A stretch of DNA of 64,000 nucleotides from Bacteroidales bacterium. GTDB lineage: Bacteria; Bacteroidota; Bacteroidia; Bacteroidales; Muribaculaceae. Location of the stretch: NCBI GenBank assembly GCA_019416425.1, contig DXXK01000026.1, positions 4,548-68,547 of the forward strand. The letters run 5' to 3'. The notes beneath the pieces were generated by a model. The model made no database searches, had not been told where the DNA came from, and saw nothing but the letters and a program-made list of their open reading frames with translations. This document shows, piece by piece, positions 33,789-40,336 of the stretch (position 1 is its first letter; each line of letters begins with the position of its first letter). Position numbers and translations under genes: made by a program.

Positions 33789-33823
33789 AAGTCAGAAGTC
33801 ATAGTTCATAGGTAATAAGTAAA
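33789..33823 (+). repeat. Heptad-type intergenic repeat, copy 3
   Basis: AAGTCAGAAGTCATAGTTCA and GGTAATAAGTAAAG are degenerate 7-bp units of the same type as at 884-910 and 30284-30320, directly after the tyrS stop codon. Confidence 0.6.
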
Positions 33824-33834
33824 GAAACAGGAAG

Positions 33835-34554
33835 TTGAAACGGATAGCGATATTGACTGACGGCAGCGCACCGGTTGCCACTGAGATGATGGAGACGCTG
33901 AACCGCGGAAGCCGTTACCGTATAGGCAAGGTCCCGGCGGAACTTGCCGCAGGCCAGCCTGATGCGTTGGCACAGGCGCTGGCTGGCGAGGGCGTAGAGT
34001 TCCTAATAGTGGAGGACCGTGCGGAGCCGCTGCCGGCGGACTTCCCCGTACGGTACATGACGATTGCCGAAGGAGAGGATGCCGTCGAGGCCACACGCCG
34101 CCTGATGGAGGAGTGTCCCGACTACGGTCCCGAGCGTCAGTGGGCCAAGGCTCTGGGCGAGGAATTCGCCGTGAAGCAGACGCCGCCACCTGTGCCCAGG
34201 GAGGAGGAGCAGACGCAATATCAGCAGCCGGTTCAGCCTCAGTTCGTTCCCCAGCAACCTCAGTATCAGCAGCCATACCAGCAGTCCATGGAGCATCCGA
34301 AGCGTCCTCCGATGCCGCGCAACTATCTGCTGTGGTCGGTGCTGACGACGATACTGTGCTGTTTCGCAGCCGGTATCGTGGCGTTGGTGTTCAGCACACA
34401 GGTTACCTCGCGATATTATCGTGGGGATTACGCAGGTGCCGAACAGGCCTCGCGTAACGCCCAGATCTGGATCATCGCCTCGATTGTATTGAGCGTAATC
34501 AGCAATACACTCTATGTGCCCCTGATGCTGATATCCGGTTCGATGGGCATGTGA
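33835..34554 (+). CDS. CD225/dispanin-domain membrane protein with N-terminal Rossmann-like region
   Basis: A 239-residue protein starting at a TTG codon preceded by AGGAAG; no ATG fits. Residues 1-115 (MKRIAILTDGSAPVATEMME...) form an alternating alpha/beta region resembling the start of nucleotide- or formyl-transfer folds, too weak to name. Residues about 120-155 are a Gln/Pro linker (QYQQPVQPQF, QQPQYQQPYQQ). Residues about 160-235 have two membrane helices and the CD225-like segment FSTQVTSRYYRGDYAGAEQA followed by SRNAQIWIIASI. Bacterial CD225 proteins are of unknown function and commonly pair with DUF2752 proteins, as here (2 bp downstream). Confidence 0.75.
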   Translation: MKRIAILTDGSAPVATEMMETLNRGSRYRIGKVPAELAAGQPDALAQALAGEGVEFLIVEDRAEPLPADFPVRYMTIAEGEDAVEATRRLMEECPDYGPERQWAKALGEEFAVKQTPPPVPREEEQTQYQQPVQPQFVPQQPQYQQPYQQSMEHPKRPPMPRNYLLWSVLTTILCCFAAGIVALVFSTQVTSRYYRGDYAGAEQASRNAQIWIIASIVLSVISNTLYVPLMLISGSMGM

Positions 34555-34556
34555 CA

Positions 34557-34940
34557 ATGGACCGCAGGATGCGCCGAGGAATCATATGGACCACGGCTCT
34601 CGTAGCGGGAGTCGTGGCCCTTCTGGTATTCTACGCAACAGTTGATCCGTCTACCTCACGCTATGTGCCGCGATGCCTGTTCCATGCCCTGACGGGGCTG
34701 GAATGTCCGGGCTGCGGCTCGCAGCGAGCGTTGCATGCGTTGCTGATGGGCGACTTTCGAGGCGCATGGCATTACAACGCTCTTGTTGTGGCGGGCATAA
34801 TTCCTGTGGCGCTTTACCTCTATGCCGAGTTTACGCGGATACGCCATCCCAGACTATACGCGTTGCTGAACTCCATGCCGGCCATCACCATAATCGGCAT
34901 CGTGATTGTATGCTGGGGGATAGGAAGAAACATTATATGA
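34557..34940 (+). CDS. DUF2752 membrane protein
   Basis: A 127-residue protein with three hydrophobic segments (IIWTTALVAGVVALLVFYA, YNALVVAGIIPVALYLYAEF, PAITIIGIVIVCWGIGRNI). The DUF2752 hallmark is present at about residues 45-62: CLFHALTGLECPGCGSQRA, followed by LHALLMGDFRGAW. A GTG at 34551 overlapping the upstream stop codon is an alternative start. The stop codon overlaps the aroK start (ATGA). It probably acts with the CD225 protein encoded just before it; the role is unknown. Confidence 0.85.
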   Translation: MDRRMRRGIIWTTALVAGVVALLVFYATVDPSTSRYVPRCLFHALTGLECPGCGSQRALHALLMGDFRGAWHYNALVVAGIIPVALYLYAEFTRIRHPRLYALLNSMPAITIIGIVIVCWGIGRNII

Positions 34941-35512
34941 AATCTGATAGGGAATACAATCCTGCGGAACATCGTCCCATATTCATAATGGGATACATGG
35001 CATGCGGCAAGACGACGTTCGGGCGTGCGCTGGCCAATGCGGTCGGCAGGCGTTTCATAGACCTGGATTTCCATATCGAACAACGATACCACCGCACCAT
35101 CAGCCATATATTCGCCGAACGAGGCGAAGCTGGTTTCCGTGAACTGGAGACTCGTATGCTCCGCGAGGTAGCGGAGATGGAGGACGTGATCGTGGCTTGC
35201 GGAGGAGGCACTCCCTGCTTCAACGACAATATGGTGACGATGGAGCGCAACGGAACCACCGTGTGGCTTGAGGCATCGCCGGGTCGGATAGTGGAGCGAC
35301 TGATAATCAACAGAAGCCGTCGCCCCCTGATGGCCGACAAGAGTACCGATGAACTGCTGGACGCCGTCAACGCCGGACTTGCCGCTCGTCATGAGTACTA
35401 CAGCCGTGCCGGCATTCATTTCAACGGCGACCGGCTGGAGGACCGCTCGCAGATTGACTCGACAATCGCCAGTTTCCTGGACCACCATCCGGAACTGTTT
35501 CCCACGAAATAA
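34937..35512 (+). CDS. aroK: Shikimate kinase
   Basis: A 191-residue P-loop kinase that phosphorylates shikimate in aromatic amino acid synthesis. It has Walker A MGYMACGKTTFGR, the shikimate-binding Asp in FIDLDFHIE, ERGEAGFRELE, the glycine loop ACGGGTPC and the LID region NRSRRPLM. The frame continues upstream, but ATG 34937 overlaps the DUF2752 stop codon (ATGA) and gives the normal N-terminus. The last member of a three-gene unit, followed by an independent promoter for rnpA. Confidence 0.93.
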   Translation: MKSDREYNPAEHRPIFIMGYMACGKTTFGRALANAVGRRFIDLDFHIEQRYHRTISHIFAERGEAGFRELETRMLREVAEMEDVIVACGGGTPCFNDNMVTMERNGTTVWLEASPGRIVERLIINRSRRPLMADKSTDELLDAVNAGLAARHEYYSRAGIHFNGDRLEDRSQIDSTIASFLDHHPELFPTK

Positions 35513-35533
35513 GATTACTGGAAGTTGGGGAAT

Positions 35534-35567
35534 TTTGCGGGACATAGATAAAAAATGATTAACTTTG
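35534..35567 (+). promoter_or_regulatory. Promoter of the rnpA-yidD operon
   Basis: TTTG (35534-35537) and TAACTTTG (35560-35567) are 22 bp apart, slightly long for the consensus. The ATG at 35572 is only 4 bp downstream of the -7 box, so either the leader is nearly absent or the real start is the ATG at 35596. Confidence 0.55.
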
Positions 35568-35571
35568 CAGG

Positions 35572-36063
35572 ATGAATGTTGATAATAACGACAATATGGT
35601 AGAGTGTTCGTCGGCAGCGCGACCATTGCGTTTCGGCAAGGCCGGAAGGTTGCGTCACCGGTCGCTTGTCGAGGGCCTGTTCGCCTCCGGCGAGTGTCTG
35701 TATGACTATCCCCTTCGGGTAGTATGGCGCAGACTGACCCGGGAGGAGATGGAATCATCGTTTCGCAACGGAATGCCGCATGGCATAGGCCTTCTGCAGA
35801 TGATGGTGACCATACCCAAGAAGAAGCGGCGGCATGCGGTGGACCGCGTGCTGATGCGGCGCCGCATCCGGGAGGCCTATCGTCTGAACCGTCTGCCGTT
35901 GCTACAGGTCATCCGCCGTCTTCCCGACGGCGGTTATGTCCAGCTGGCATTCATCTATCTTCACAACGATAACATGCAGTACGCGGACGTAGAGAGGAAA
36001 ATGAAAAAACTTCTGTCGCGTCTCCAGAAACAAATCGAGCCGTCATGTCTTATCGAACCATAA
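35572..36063 (+). CDS. rnpA: Ribonuclease P protein component
   Basis: A 163-residue basic protein that assists the RNase P RNA in maturing tRNA 5' ends. It has the N-terminal FGKAGRLRHRSLVEGLFASG and the conserved RNR-type region VPKKK-like IPKKKRRHAVDRVLMRRRIR followed by EAYRLNR. An insertion (RRLTREEMESSFRNGMPHG) makes it longer than the 110-120 typical elsewhere, as in other Bacteroidetes. The promoter lies so close to this start that ATG 35596 (MVECSSAARPLRFG) is a serious alternative. It overlaps yidD by 19 nt, a conserved gene pair. Confidence 0.93.
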   Translation: MNVDNNDNMVECSSAARPLRFGKAGRLRHRSLVEGLFASGECLYDYPLRVVWRRLTREEMESSFRNGMPHGIGLLQMMVTIPKKKRRHAVDRVLMRRRIREAYRLNRLPLLQVIRRLPDGGYVQLAFIYLHNDNMQYADVERKMKKLLSRLQKQIEPSCLIEP

Positions 36064-36296
36064 TCCGTCACATAGTGTTAATTCCAGTGTATCTGTACCG
36101 GACGTGTATATCACCATTGCTTCCTCCGGTATGCAGGTACACCCCGACGTGCTCGCAGTATGCCGTAGAAGCAGTAATGACACATGGCATCTTCTCTGGC
36201 GGCTGGCTGGCCATCAAACGGATTTGCCGCTGCCATCCTTGGGGAGGATCAGGTTACGACCCGGTGCCACCCAAGAAATCCAAGAATCAACAATAA
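36045..36296 (+). CDS. yidD: Membrane protein insertion efficiency factor YidD
   Basis: An 83-residue protein with the family signature: an amphipathic start (RHIVLIPVYLYRTCISPLLPP), CRYTPTCSQYAVEAVMTHG, and the ending CRCHPWGGSGYDPVP. YidD helps insert membrane proteins by an unclear mechanism. It overlaps rnpA by 19 nt, as in many bacteria where rnpA, yidD and yidC cluster; yidC is not here. Confidence 0.97.
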   Translation: MSYRTIIRHIVLIPVYLYRTCISPLLPPVCRYTPTCSQYAVEAVMTHGIFSGGWLAIKRICRCHPWGGSGYDPVPPKKSKNQQ

Positions 36297-36325
36297 ATTA
36301 TATCTACATTTCAGATTAGGTTATT

Positions 36326-36967
36326 ATGGAAATCATTGACATTCACACGCATCATCCCGCACCGCAACCCCGGGGTGTGGTGGACGTGTCGTTCATCAGC
36401 CATCCGGACTATACGCTTTTGGATGGGCAGCTATATTCAGCTGGCATTCATCCGTGGGATACCCGTGAGGAAATTACGGAAGCACATTGGAGCGCACTTG
36501 AGGAATTGCTGCGCAAGCCGGCATTCATAGCCGTAGGCGAAGCGGGCGTGGACCTGTCGGGCCGAGGCGGCATGATGTTCAGACAGCTGCAGGTGTTCCG
36601 TCGCCAGATCGAGCTGTCGGAGGAACTACGCAAGCCACTGGTGGTGCATTGCGTCAAGGCCGAGGATGTGGTCTGCGGACTGATACGCGACCTCCGGCCC
36701 ACGCAGCCATGGATAATACATGGTTTCCGAAAGAAACCGGCGGCTGCCGAGCAATTGTTGCGCGCCGGTTGTTATATTTCCATGGGGGAGCACTTCAATC
36801 CCGACACCCTTGCGGCAGTTCCGCGCGAACGGCTTCTGGCCGAGACCGACGAGAGCGAGAAGAGCATCGAGGAGATCATCGAGACCATGAGCACCGTCTC
36901 GGGCACGGACCTGCTGCCGGTGATTCGCGCTAATACGGCGAAGGTGCTGGGAATAAGCGAGAAGTGA
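36326..36967 (+). CDS. TatD-family metal-dependent hydrolase
   Basis: A 213-residue TIM-barrel nuclease-type hydrolase, shorter than the 250-260 of typical TatD. Metal ligands are visible in DIHTHHP, AVGEAGVDLSG, LVVHCVKAEDV, WIIHGFRKKP and LAETDESEKS. TatD proteins are 3'-5' exonucleases or deoxynucleases of low specificity. It lies 29 bp after yidD in the same direction and may share its transcript. The exact substrate is not predictable. Confidence 0.87.
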   Translation: MEIIDIHTHHPAPQPRGVVDVSFISHPDYTLLDGQLYSAGIHPWDTREEITEAHWSALEELLRKPAFIAVGEAGVDLSGRGGMMFRQLQVFRRQIELSEELRKPLVVHCVKAEDVVCGLIRDLRPTQPWIIHGFRKKPAAAEQLLRAGCYISMGEHFNPDTLAAVPRERLLAETDESEKSIEEIIETMSTVSGTDLLPVIRANTAKVLGISEK

Positions 36968-37031
36968 TCAACGGACTTCCCCGAACGGGAACATTAGGTT
37001 ACAGAAAGGAAAGAAATAAAAAAGTTCCACT

Positions 37032-37532
37032 ATGAATAAATTCACAATCGGGGCAGTCGCTGCCCTCCTGGCCATCGCGATGCCGATGAATGCCGCACAA
37101 ACCGCCAGCCAGCCTGACGAACAGGACATGAAGGCCCTGGCGACCGCCAACTGGTTCGTACCCCTGAGTTACGGAAACGTAGATTTCGAGATTCCGGCCG
37201 GTTCCATAGTCGAGAAGAAATCCACGTTGCTGGCCAAATATCCTGACGGTACGTTCGGAGTATCGATGGCCAACGAAGCCGGGCTACTGGAGCAGAAGAT
37301 AGCCTTTGAGAAGGCACGCATGTATGCCACACAGTACAAATTGGAGGATCCCAAGGTCGAGAAGGTTACCGTCGACGGCCTGAAGGGAGCCAAGGCGGTA
37401 GGCAAGCTTGACGCACACACTGTGACGGTTCTGATCCTGGCCGTAGGCGACCAGCAGCTCACCTCCGTGGTCATGGCCACGCCAGAACGCGCGGACTGGG
37501 CTGACCATTTCCTAAGCTCGCTGAAACATTGA
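37032..37532 (+). CDS. Small secreted protein of unknown function
   Basis: A 166-residue protein with a signal peptide (MNKFTIGAVAALLAIAMPMN, cleavage near NAA). The mature part begins with a polar stretch (QTASQPDEQDMKALATANWF) and has alternating strands (VPLSYGNVDFEIPAGSIVE, DGTFGVSMANEAG, VEKVTVDGLKGAKAVGKLDA, AHTVTVLILAVGDQQLTSVV). I recognise no family; it could be a small beta-rich periplasmic domain. A strong terminator follows. It stands alone. Confidence 0.7.
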   Translation: MNKFTIGAVAALLAIAMPMNAAQTASQPDEQDMKALATANWFVPLSYGNVDFEIPAGSIVEKKSTLLAKYPDGTFGVSMANEAGLLEQKIAFEKARMYATQYKLEDPKVEKVTVDGLKGAKAVGKLDAHTVTVLILAVGDQQLTSVVMATPERADWADHFLSSLKH

Positions 37533-37549
37533 CCACATTCCATTGGTGT

Positions 37550-37592
37550 AAGAGGCGACGGTACACTACCGTCGCCTCTTTGCCGTTATTTT
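37550..37592 (+). terminator. Rho-independent terminator after small secreted protein
   Basis: A perfect 14-bp stem AAGAGGCGACGGTA/TACCGTCGCCTCTT with a CAC loop, followed by TGCCGTTATTTTT. Confidence 0.85.
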
Positions 37593-37609
37593 TAAGTAGC
37601 TACTTAAAA
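37590..37609. promoter_or_regulatory. Perfect 20-bp palindrome before the prenyltransferase gene
   Basis: TTTTAAGTAGCTACTTAAAA reads the same on both strands and lies 6 bp before ATG 37616, just after a terminator. A dimeric regulator site or a 5'-leader hairpin that would hide the start codon are both possible. Confidence 0.5.
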
Positions 37610-37615
37610 GACAGT

Positions 37616-38503
37616 ATGATGAATCTTAAATCGATGTGCCGGCTGATTCGGCCACAACAATGGGTTAAAAACGGATTTGTGTTTATTCCCATCTTTTTCG
37701 GACGTTCATTATTCGATGCCTGGGTATGGGTGGATGCCATCATCACTTTCCTTGCGTTCTGTGCGATTTCAAGTGCTGTCTATTGTATGAACGACATCCG
37801 GGACGTGGAAAGCGACCGGCGCCATCCCCGGAAATGCAAACGGCCGATAGCAGCCGGTGAAATCAGTGTGTCGCAGGCGTGGATTATGTTCGCAGCCTTC
37901 GTGTTGGCTTCGTTCGGACTCGCTCTGTTCTGTCTGAAGCGGATCACCGGACTATATGTCTGTCTGATTTTAATGACCTATCTGGTTCTCAACATCGCGT
38001 ACACCTTGGGTCTGAAGAAGGTTTCGATTCTTGATGTGTTCATAATATCGCTTGGATTCGTTCTGCGTCTTGCTGCCGGCGGCGTGTCGGAGAGTATTTC
38101 ACTTACTCCTTGGATTGTGCTGATGACGTTCCTGCTGACGCTGTTCCTTGCATTCGCCAAGAGGCGTGACGATGTGATCCTGCTGGAACAGTCAGGCCAA
38201 TCGCCACGCGCAAGCGTAAGGAACTATAACCTGCAGTTCATGGACGCCACGCTCGGAATCCTGGCATCGATCACCATAGTGTGCTACATCATGTTCTGCG
38301 TCTCGCCGGAGGTCGTGACACGCATGGGCAGCGACTATGTCTATGTGTCGTCGGCATTTGTAATCGCTGGTATTCTGCGTTATCTTCAGATAGCTATTGT
38401 GAAGAAGGGAAGCGGCAGTCCCACCGAGGCCCTGATCCATGACCGGTTCCTGCAGAGCTGCATCATTCTGTGGGCGGTATTCTTTTTTGTGATTCTGTAT
38501 TGA
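37616..38503 (+). CDS. UbiA-family prenyltransferase (decaprenyl-phosphate phosphoribosyltransferase-like)
   Basis: A 295-residue membrane enzyme with about eight helices. The first aspartate motif is NDIRDVESDRRHP, followed by KCKRPIAAGEIS; the second is in AFAKRRDDVILLE. This NDxxDxxxDRxHPxKxxRP pattern is that of 5-phosphoribosyl-1-pyrophosphate:decaprenyl-phosphate transferases (Rv3806c group), which start decaprenylphosphoryl-arabinose synthesis in mycobacteria. In Bacteroidetes the product is not established. The ORF opens at 37529 but the terminator and palindrome show the start is ATG 37616 or 37619. No dprE-like genes are adjacent. Confidence 0.85.
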   Translation: MMNLKSMCRLIRPQQWVKNGFVFIPIFFGRSLFDAWVWVDAIITFLAFCAISSAVYCMNDIRDVESDRRHPRKCKRPIAAGEISVSQAWIMFAAFVLASFGLALFCLKRITGLYVCLILMTYLVLNIAYTLGLKKVSILDVFIISLGFVLRLAAGGVSESISLTPWIVLMTFLLTLFLAFAKRRDDVILLEQSGQSPRASVRNYNLQFMDATLGILASITIVCYIMFCVSPEVVTRMGSDYVYVSSAFVIAGILRYLQIAIVKKGSGSPTEALIHDRFLQSCIILWAVFFFVILY

Positions 38504-38593
38504 GGACAGTGTTTGACTCATGAATATGCATTTGGATTAATACGATGCTTTTTAATTTTATTCAGTCATTATGAAAATATCGTAAGATTTGTG

Positions 38594-38601
38594 TAATTTT
38601 G
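38594..38601 (+). promoter_or_regulatory. -7 promoter element before the PCMD gene
   Basis: TAATTTTG ends 4 bp before an ATG at 38606. Since transcription would start at or after that ATG, the working start codon is probably the next one, at 38621. Confidence 0.6.
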
Positions 38602-38620
38602 CAACATGTTACGAAATAAG

Positions 38621-39577
38621 ATGATTAAGACACTGATGTTGGTGAGCCTGCCGGCGTTGTTGATGTCATCGCGGGCTGACGCATTGACATTGGAAAAGAT
38701 TAAATACGGCGACTTCTCGCAATGGGTTACACGCGACATCACCGAGTCGAAGGTCCTGGGTGGGAATACCAAAAGGGTATATGCCGTAGGCCCCACGAAG
38801 CATATCACGGGCAATTACGAATACCGTCCGGAGGGGGGCACGCCCTGGGCGTCGAGCAACGTGTATGCCAAGGTGTCCGGAGTGGTCAAGGCCTCGAACT
38901 CCGTCGAGCCGGCCGTGCTGCACGGCAACAAGGTCGCCAAGCTGCAGGCCAAGATGGAGCATGTCAAGGTGCTGGGACTTCTCAACATGGACGTGATGGT
39001 GGCCGGGACACTCTATCTGGGCAAGCTGAACGAGCCCGTGACCTCGACGTCGGCACCGTTCTCCAAGATGGCCATGGGCATGCCCTACCGCAAGAGCCCC
39101 AAGGCGCTGGTGTATGACTTCCGTGTCGACATGCCCAATGTGAACACACGTGTGAAATCCACCGGACTGAGCCGCAAGAAGACCCTTCAGGGCCGCGACC
39201 AGGCCGAGGTCTACGTATTGCTTCAGTACCGTTGGGAGGACAATAACGGCAATGTCTACGCTCAGCGCGTAGGCACGGGCCGCGAACGCTACAACAAGTC
39301 CATACCCTGGACCGTGGGCCATCAGCTGCCCATACATTACGGCGACATTACCAAAAAGCCCTTCTACAAACCGTGGATGGGTTTGCTTAACGGTGAGAAG
39401 GCATATTATGGATACAATTCCAAAGGCAAGCTTGTCCCGGTCAAGGAAGTTGGCTGGGCACCGATAGGGACTCAGCCCACGCATGTGCTGGTCATGGCCT
39501 CCACCTCGTGCGGCGAGCCGTTCGTAGGTACCGAAGGGCTGACCATGTACATCGACAACATCGCCTTTGGATTCTGA
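38621..39577 (+). CDS. PCMD (putative carbohydrate metabolism domain) secreted protein
   Basis: A 318-residue exported protein with a signal peptide (MIKTLMLVSLPALLMSSRAD, cleavage near ADA). The body resembles the Bacteroidetes PCMD jelly-roll domain: NYEYRPEGGTPWASSNVYA, LYLGKLNEPV, KALVYDFRVDMPNVNTRV, VYVLLQYRWEDNNGNVYAQR and the ending THVLVMASTSCGEPFVGTEG followed by LTMYIDNIAFGF. These proteins are thought to bind or process glycans at the surface. The frame begins at 38606, but the promoter sits too close for that start. dapB begins 12 bp downstream. Confidence 0.82.
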   Translation: MIKTLMLVSLPALLMSSRADALTLEKIKYGDFSQWVTRDITESKVLGGNTKRVYAVGPTKHITGNYEYRPEGGTPWASSNVYAKVSGVVKASNSVEPAVLHGNKVAKLQAKMEHVKVLGLLNMDVMVAGTLYLGKLNEPVTSTSAPFSKMAMGMPYRKSPKALVYDFRVDMPNVNTRVKSTGLSRKKTLQGRDQAEVYVLLQYRWEDNNGNVYAQRVGTGRERYNKSIPWTVGHQLPIHYGDITKKPFYKPWMGLLNGEKAYYGYNSKGKLVPVKEVGWAPIGTQPTHVLVMASTSCGEPFVGTEGLTMYIDNIAFGF

Positions 39578-39589
39578 CAAAAGACTGTT

Positions 39590-40336
39590 ATGAAAATCGC
39601 ATTGATAGGCTACGGCAAGATGGGTCACACCATCGAGCGGATAGCGAAGGAACGCGGCAACGAGATCACCTGCCGCATAGACAAGGATAACCTGGAAGAC
39701 TTGGGCAGCGAGGCCTTCCTGGGCAGTGATGTCGCGATCGAGTTCACCACACCGGCCACGGGCCGGGACAACGTGGAGCGTTGCATCGAGGCCGGAATCC
39801 CGGTGGTGAGCGGCACCACGGGTTGGCAGAAGGAACTGCCCGAAGTGCAGGAGCTGTGCCGCCAAAAGGACGGCTCGATGATATGGGCGTCCAACTTCTC
39901 GATCGGCGTCAATATCTTTATGGCCGTGAACAGACAGCTGGCTCACATCATGAACGCCTTCCCGGCGTATAAGGCCAGCATGTCCGAGACACACCACATC
40001 CATAAGCTTGACCATCCGTCGGGCACGGCCGTGACGCTTGCCAACGCCATCGTGGGTGAGGTGGAACGTCTCAGCCAGTGGGCCGAGCAGGAAGGCGACG
40101 GGCAGCTCGCTTCCGACATCCTGCCCATCGCTCACGAGCGCCGTGGCGAGGTCCCGGGCATCCACACCATTGTATGGGACTCCCCTGCCGATGACATCAC
40201 GATAACGCACAGTGCCAAGAACCGCGACGGATTCGCTCTCGGGGCAGTCCTGGCCGCGGAATGGCTGCCCTCTCACCCCGGCATACACACCATTCAGGAA
40301 ATGCTCTCCGATATCTCAGGTTATGACTTCAAATAA
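39590..40336 (+). CDS. dapB: 4-hydroxy-tetrahydrodipicolinate reductase
   Basis: A 248-residue NAD(P)H-dependent enzyme of diaminopimelate and lysine synthesis, supplying the peptidoglycan cross-link. It has the N-terminal dinucleotide loop IALIGYGKMG, the substrate-proximal FTTPATGRDNVE, VVSGTTGWQKEL, ASNFSIGVNIFMAVNR, the catalytic histidine region ETHHIHKLDHPSGTA and GEVPGIHTIVWDS. Full length for the family. Its stop codon overlaps the lepB start region by 14 nt. Confidence 0.96.
   Translation: MKIALIGYGKMGHTIERIAKERGNEITCRIDKDNLEDLGSEAFLGSDVAIEFTTPATGRDNVERCIEAGIPVVSGTTGWQKELPEVQELCRQKDGSMIWASNFSIGVNIFMAVNRQLAHIMNAFPAYKASMSETHHIHKLDHPSGTAVTLANAIVGEVERLSQWAEQEGDGQLASDILPIAHERRGEVPGIHTIVWDSPADDITITHSAKNRDGFALGAVLAAEWLPSHPGIHTIQEMLSDISGYDFK

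Noticed and set aside
38666..40288. Minus-strand 540-codon ORF
   Set aside because: It spans two real genes (PCMD and dapB) on the opposite strand and has no recognisable domain.
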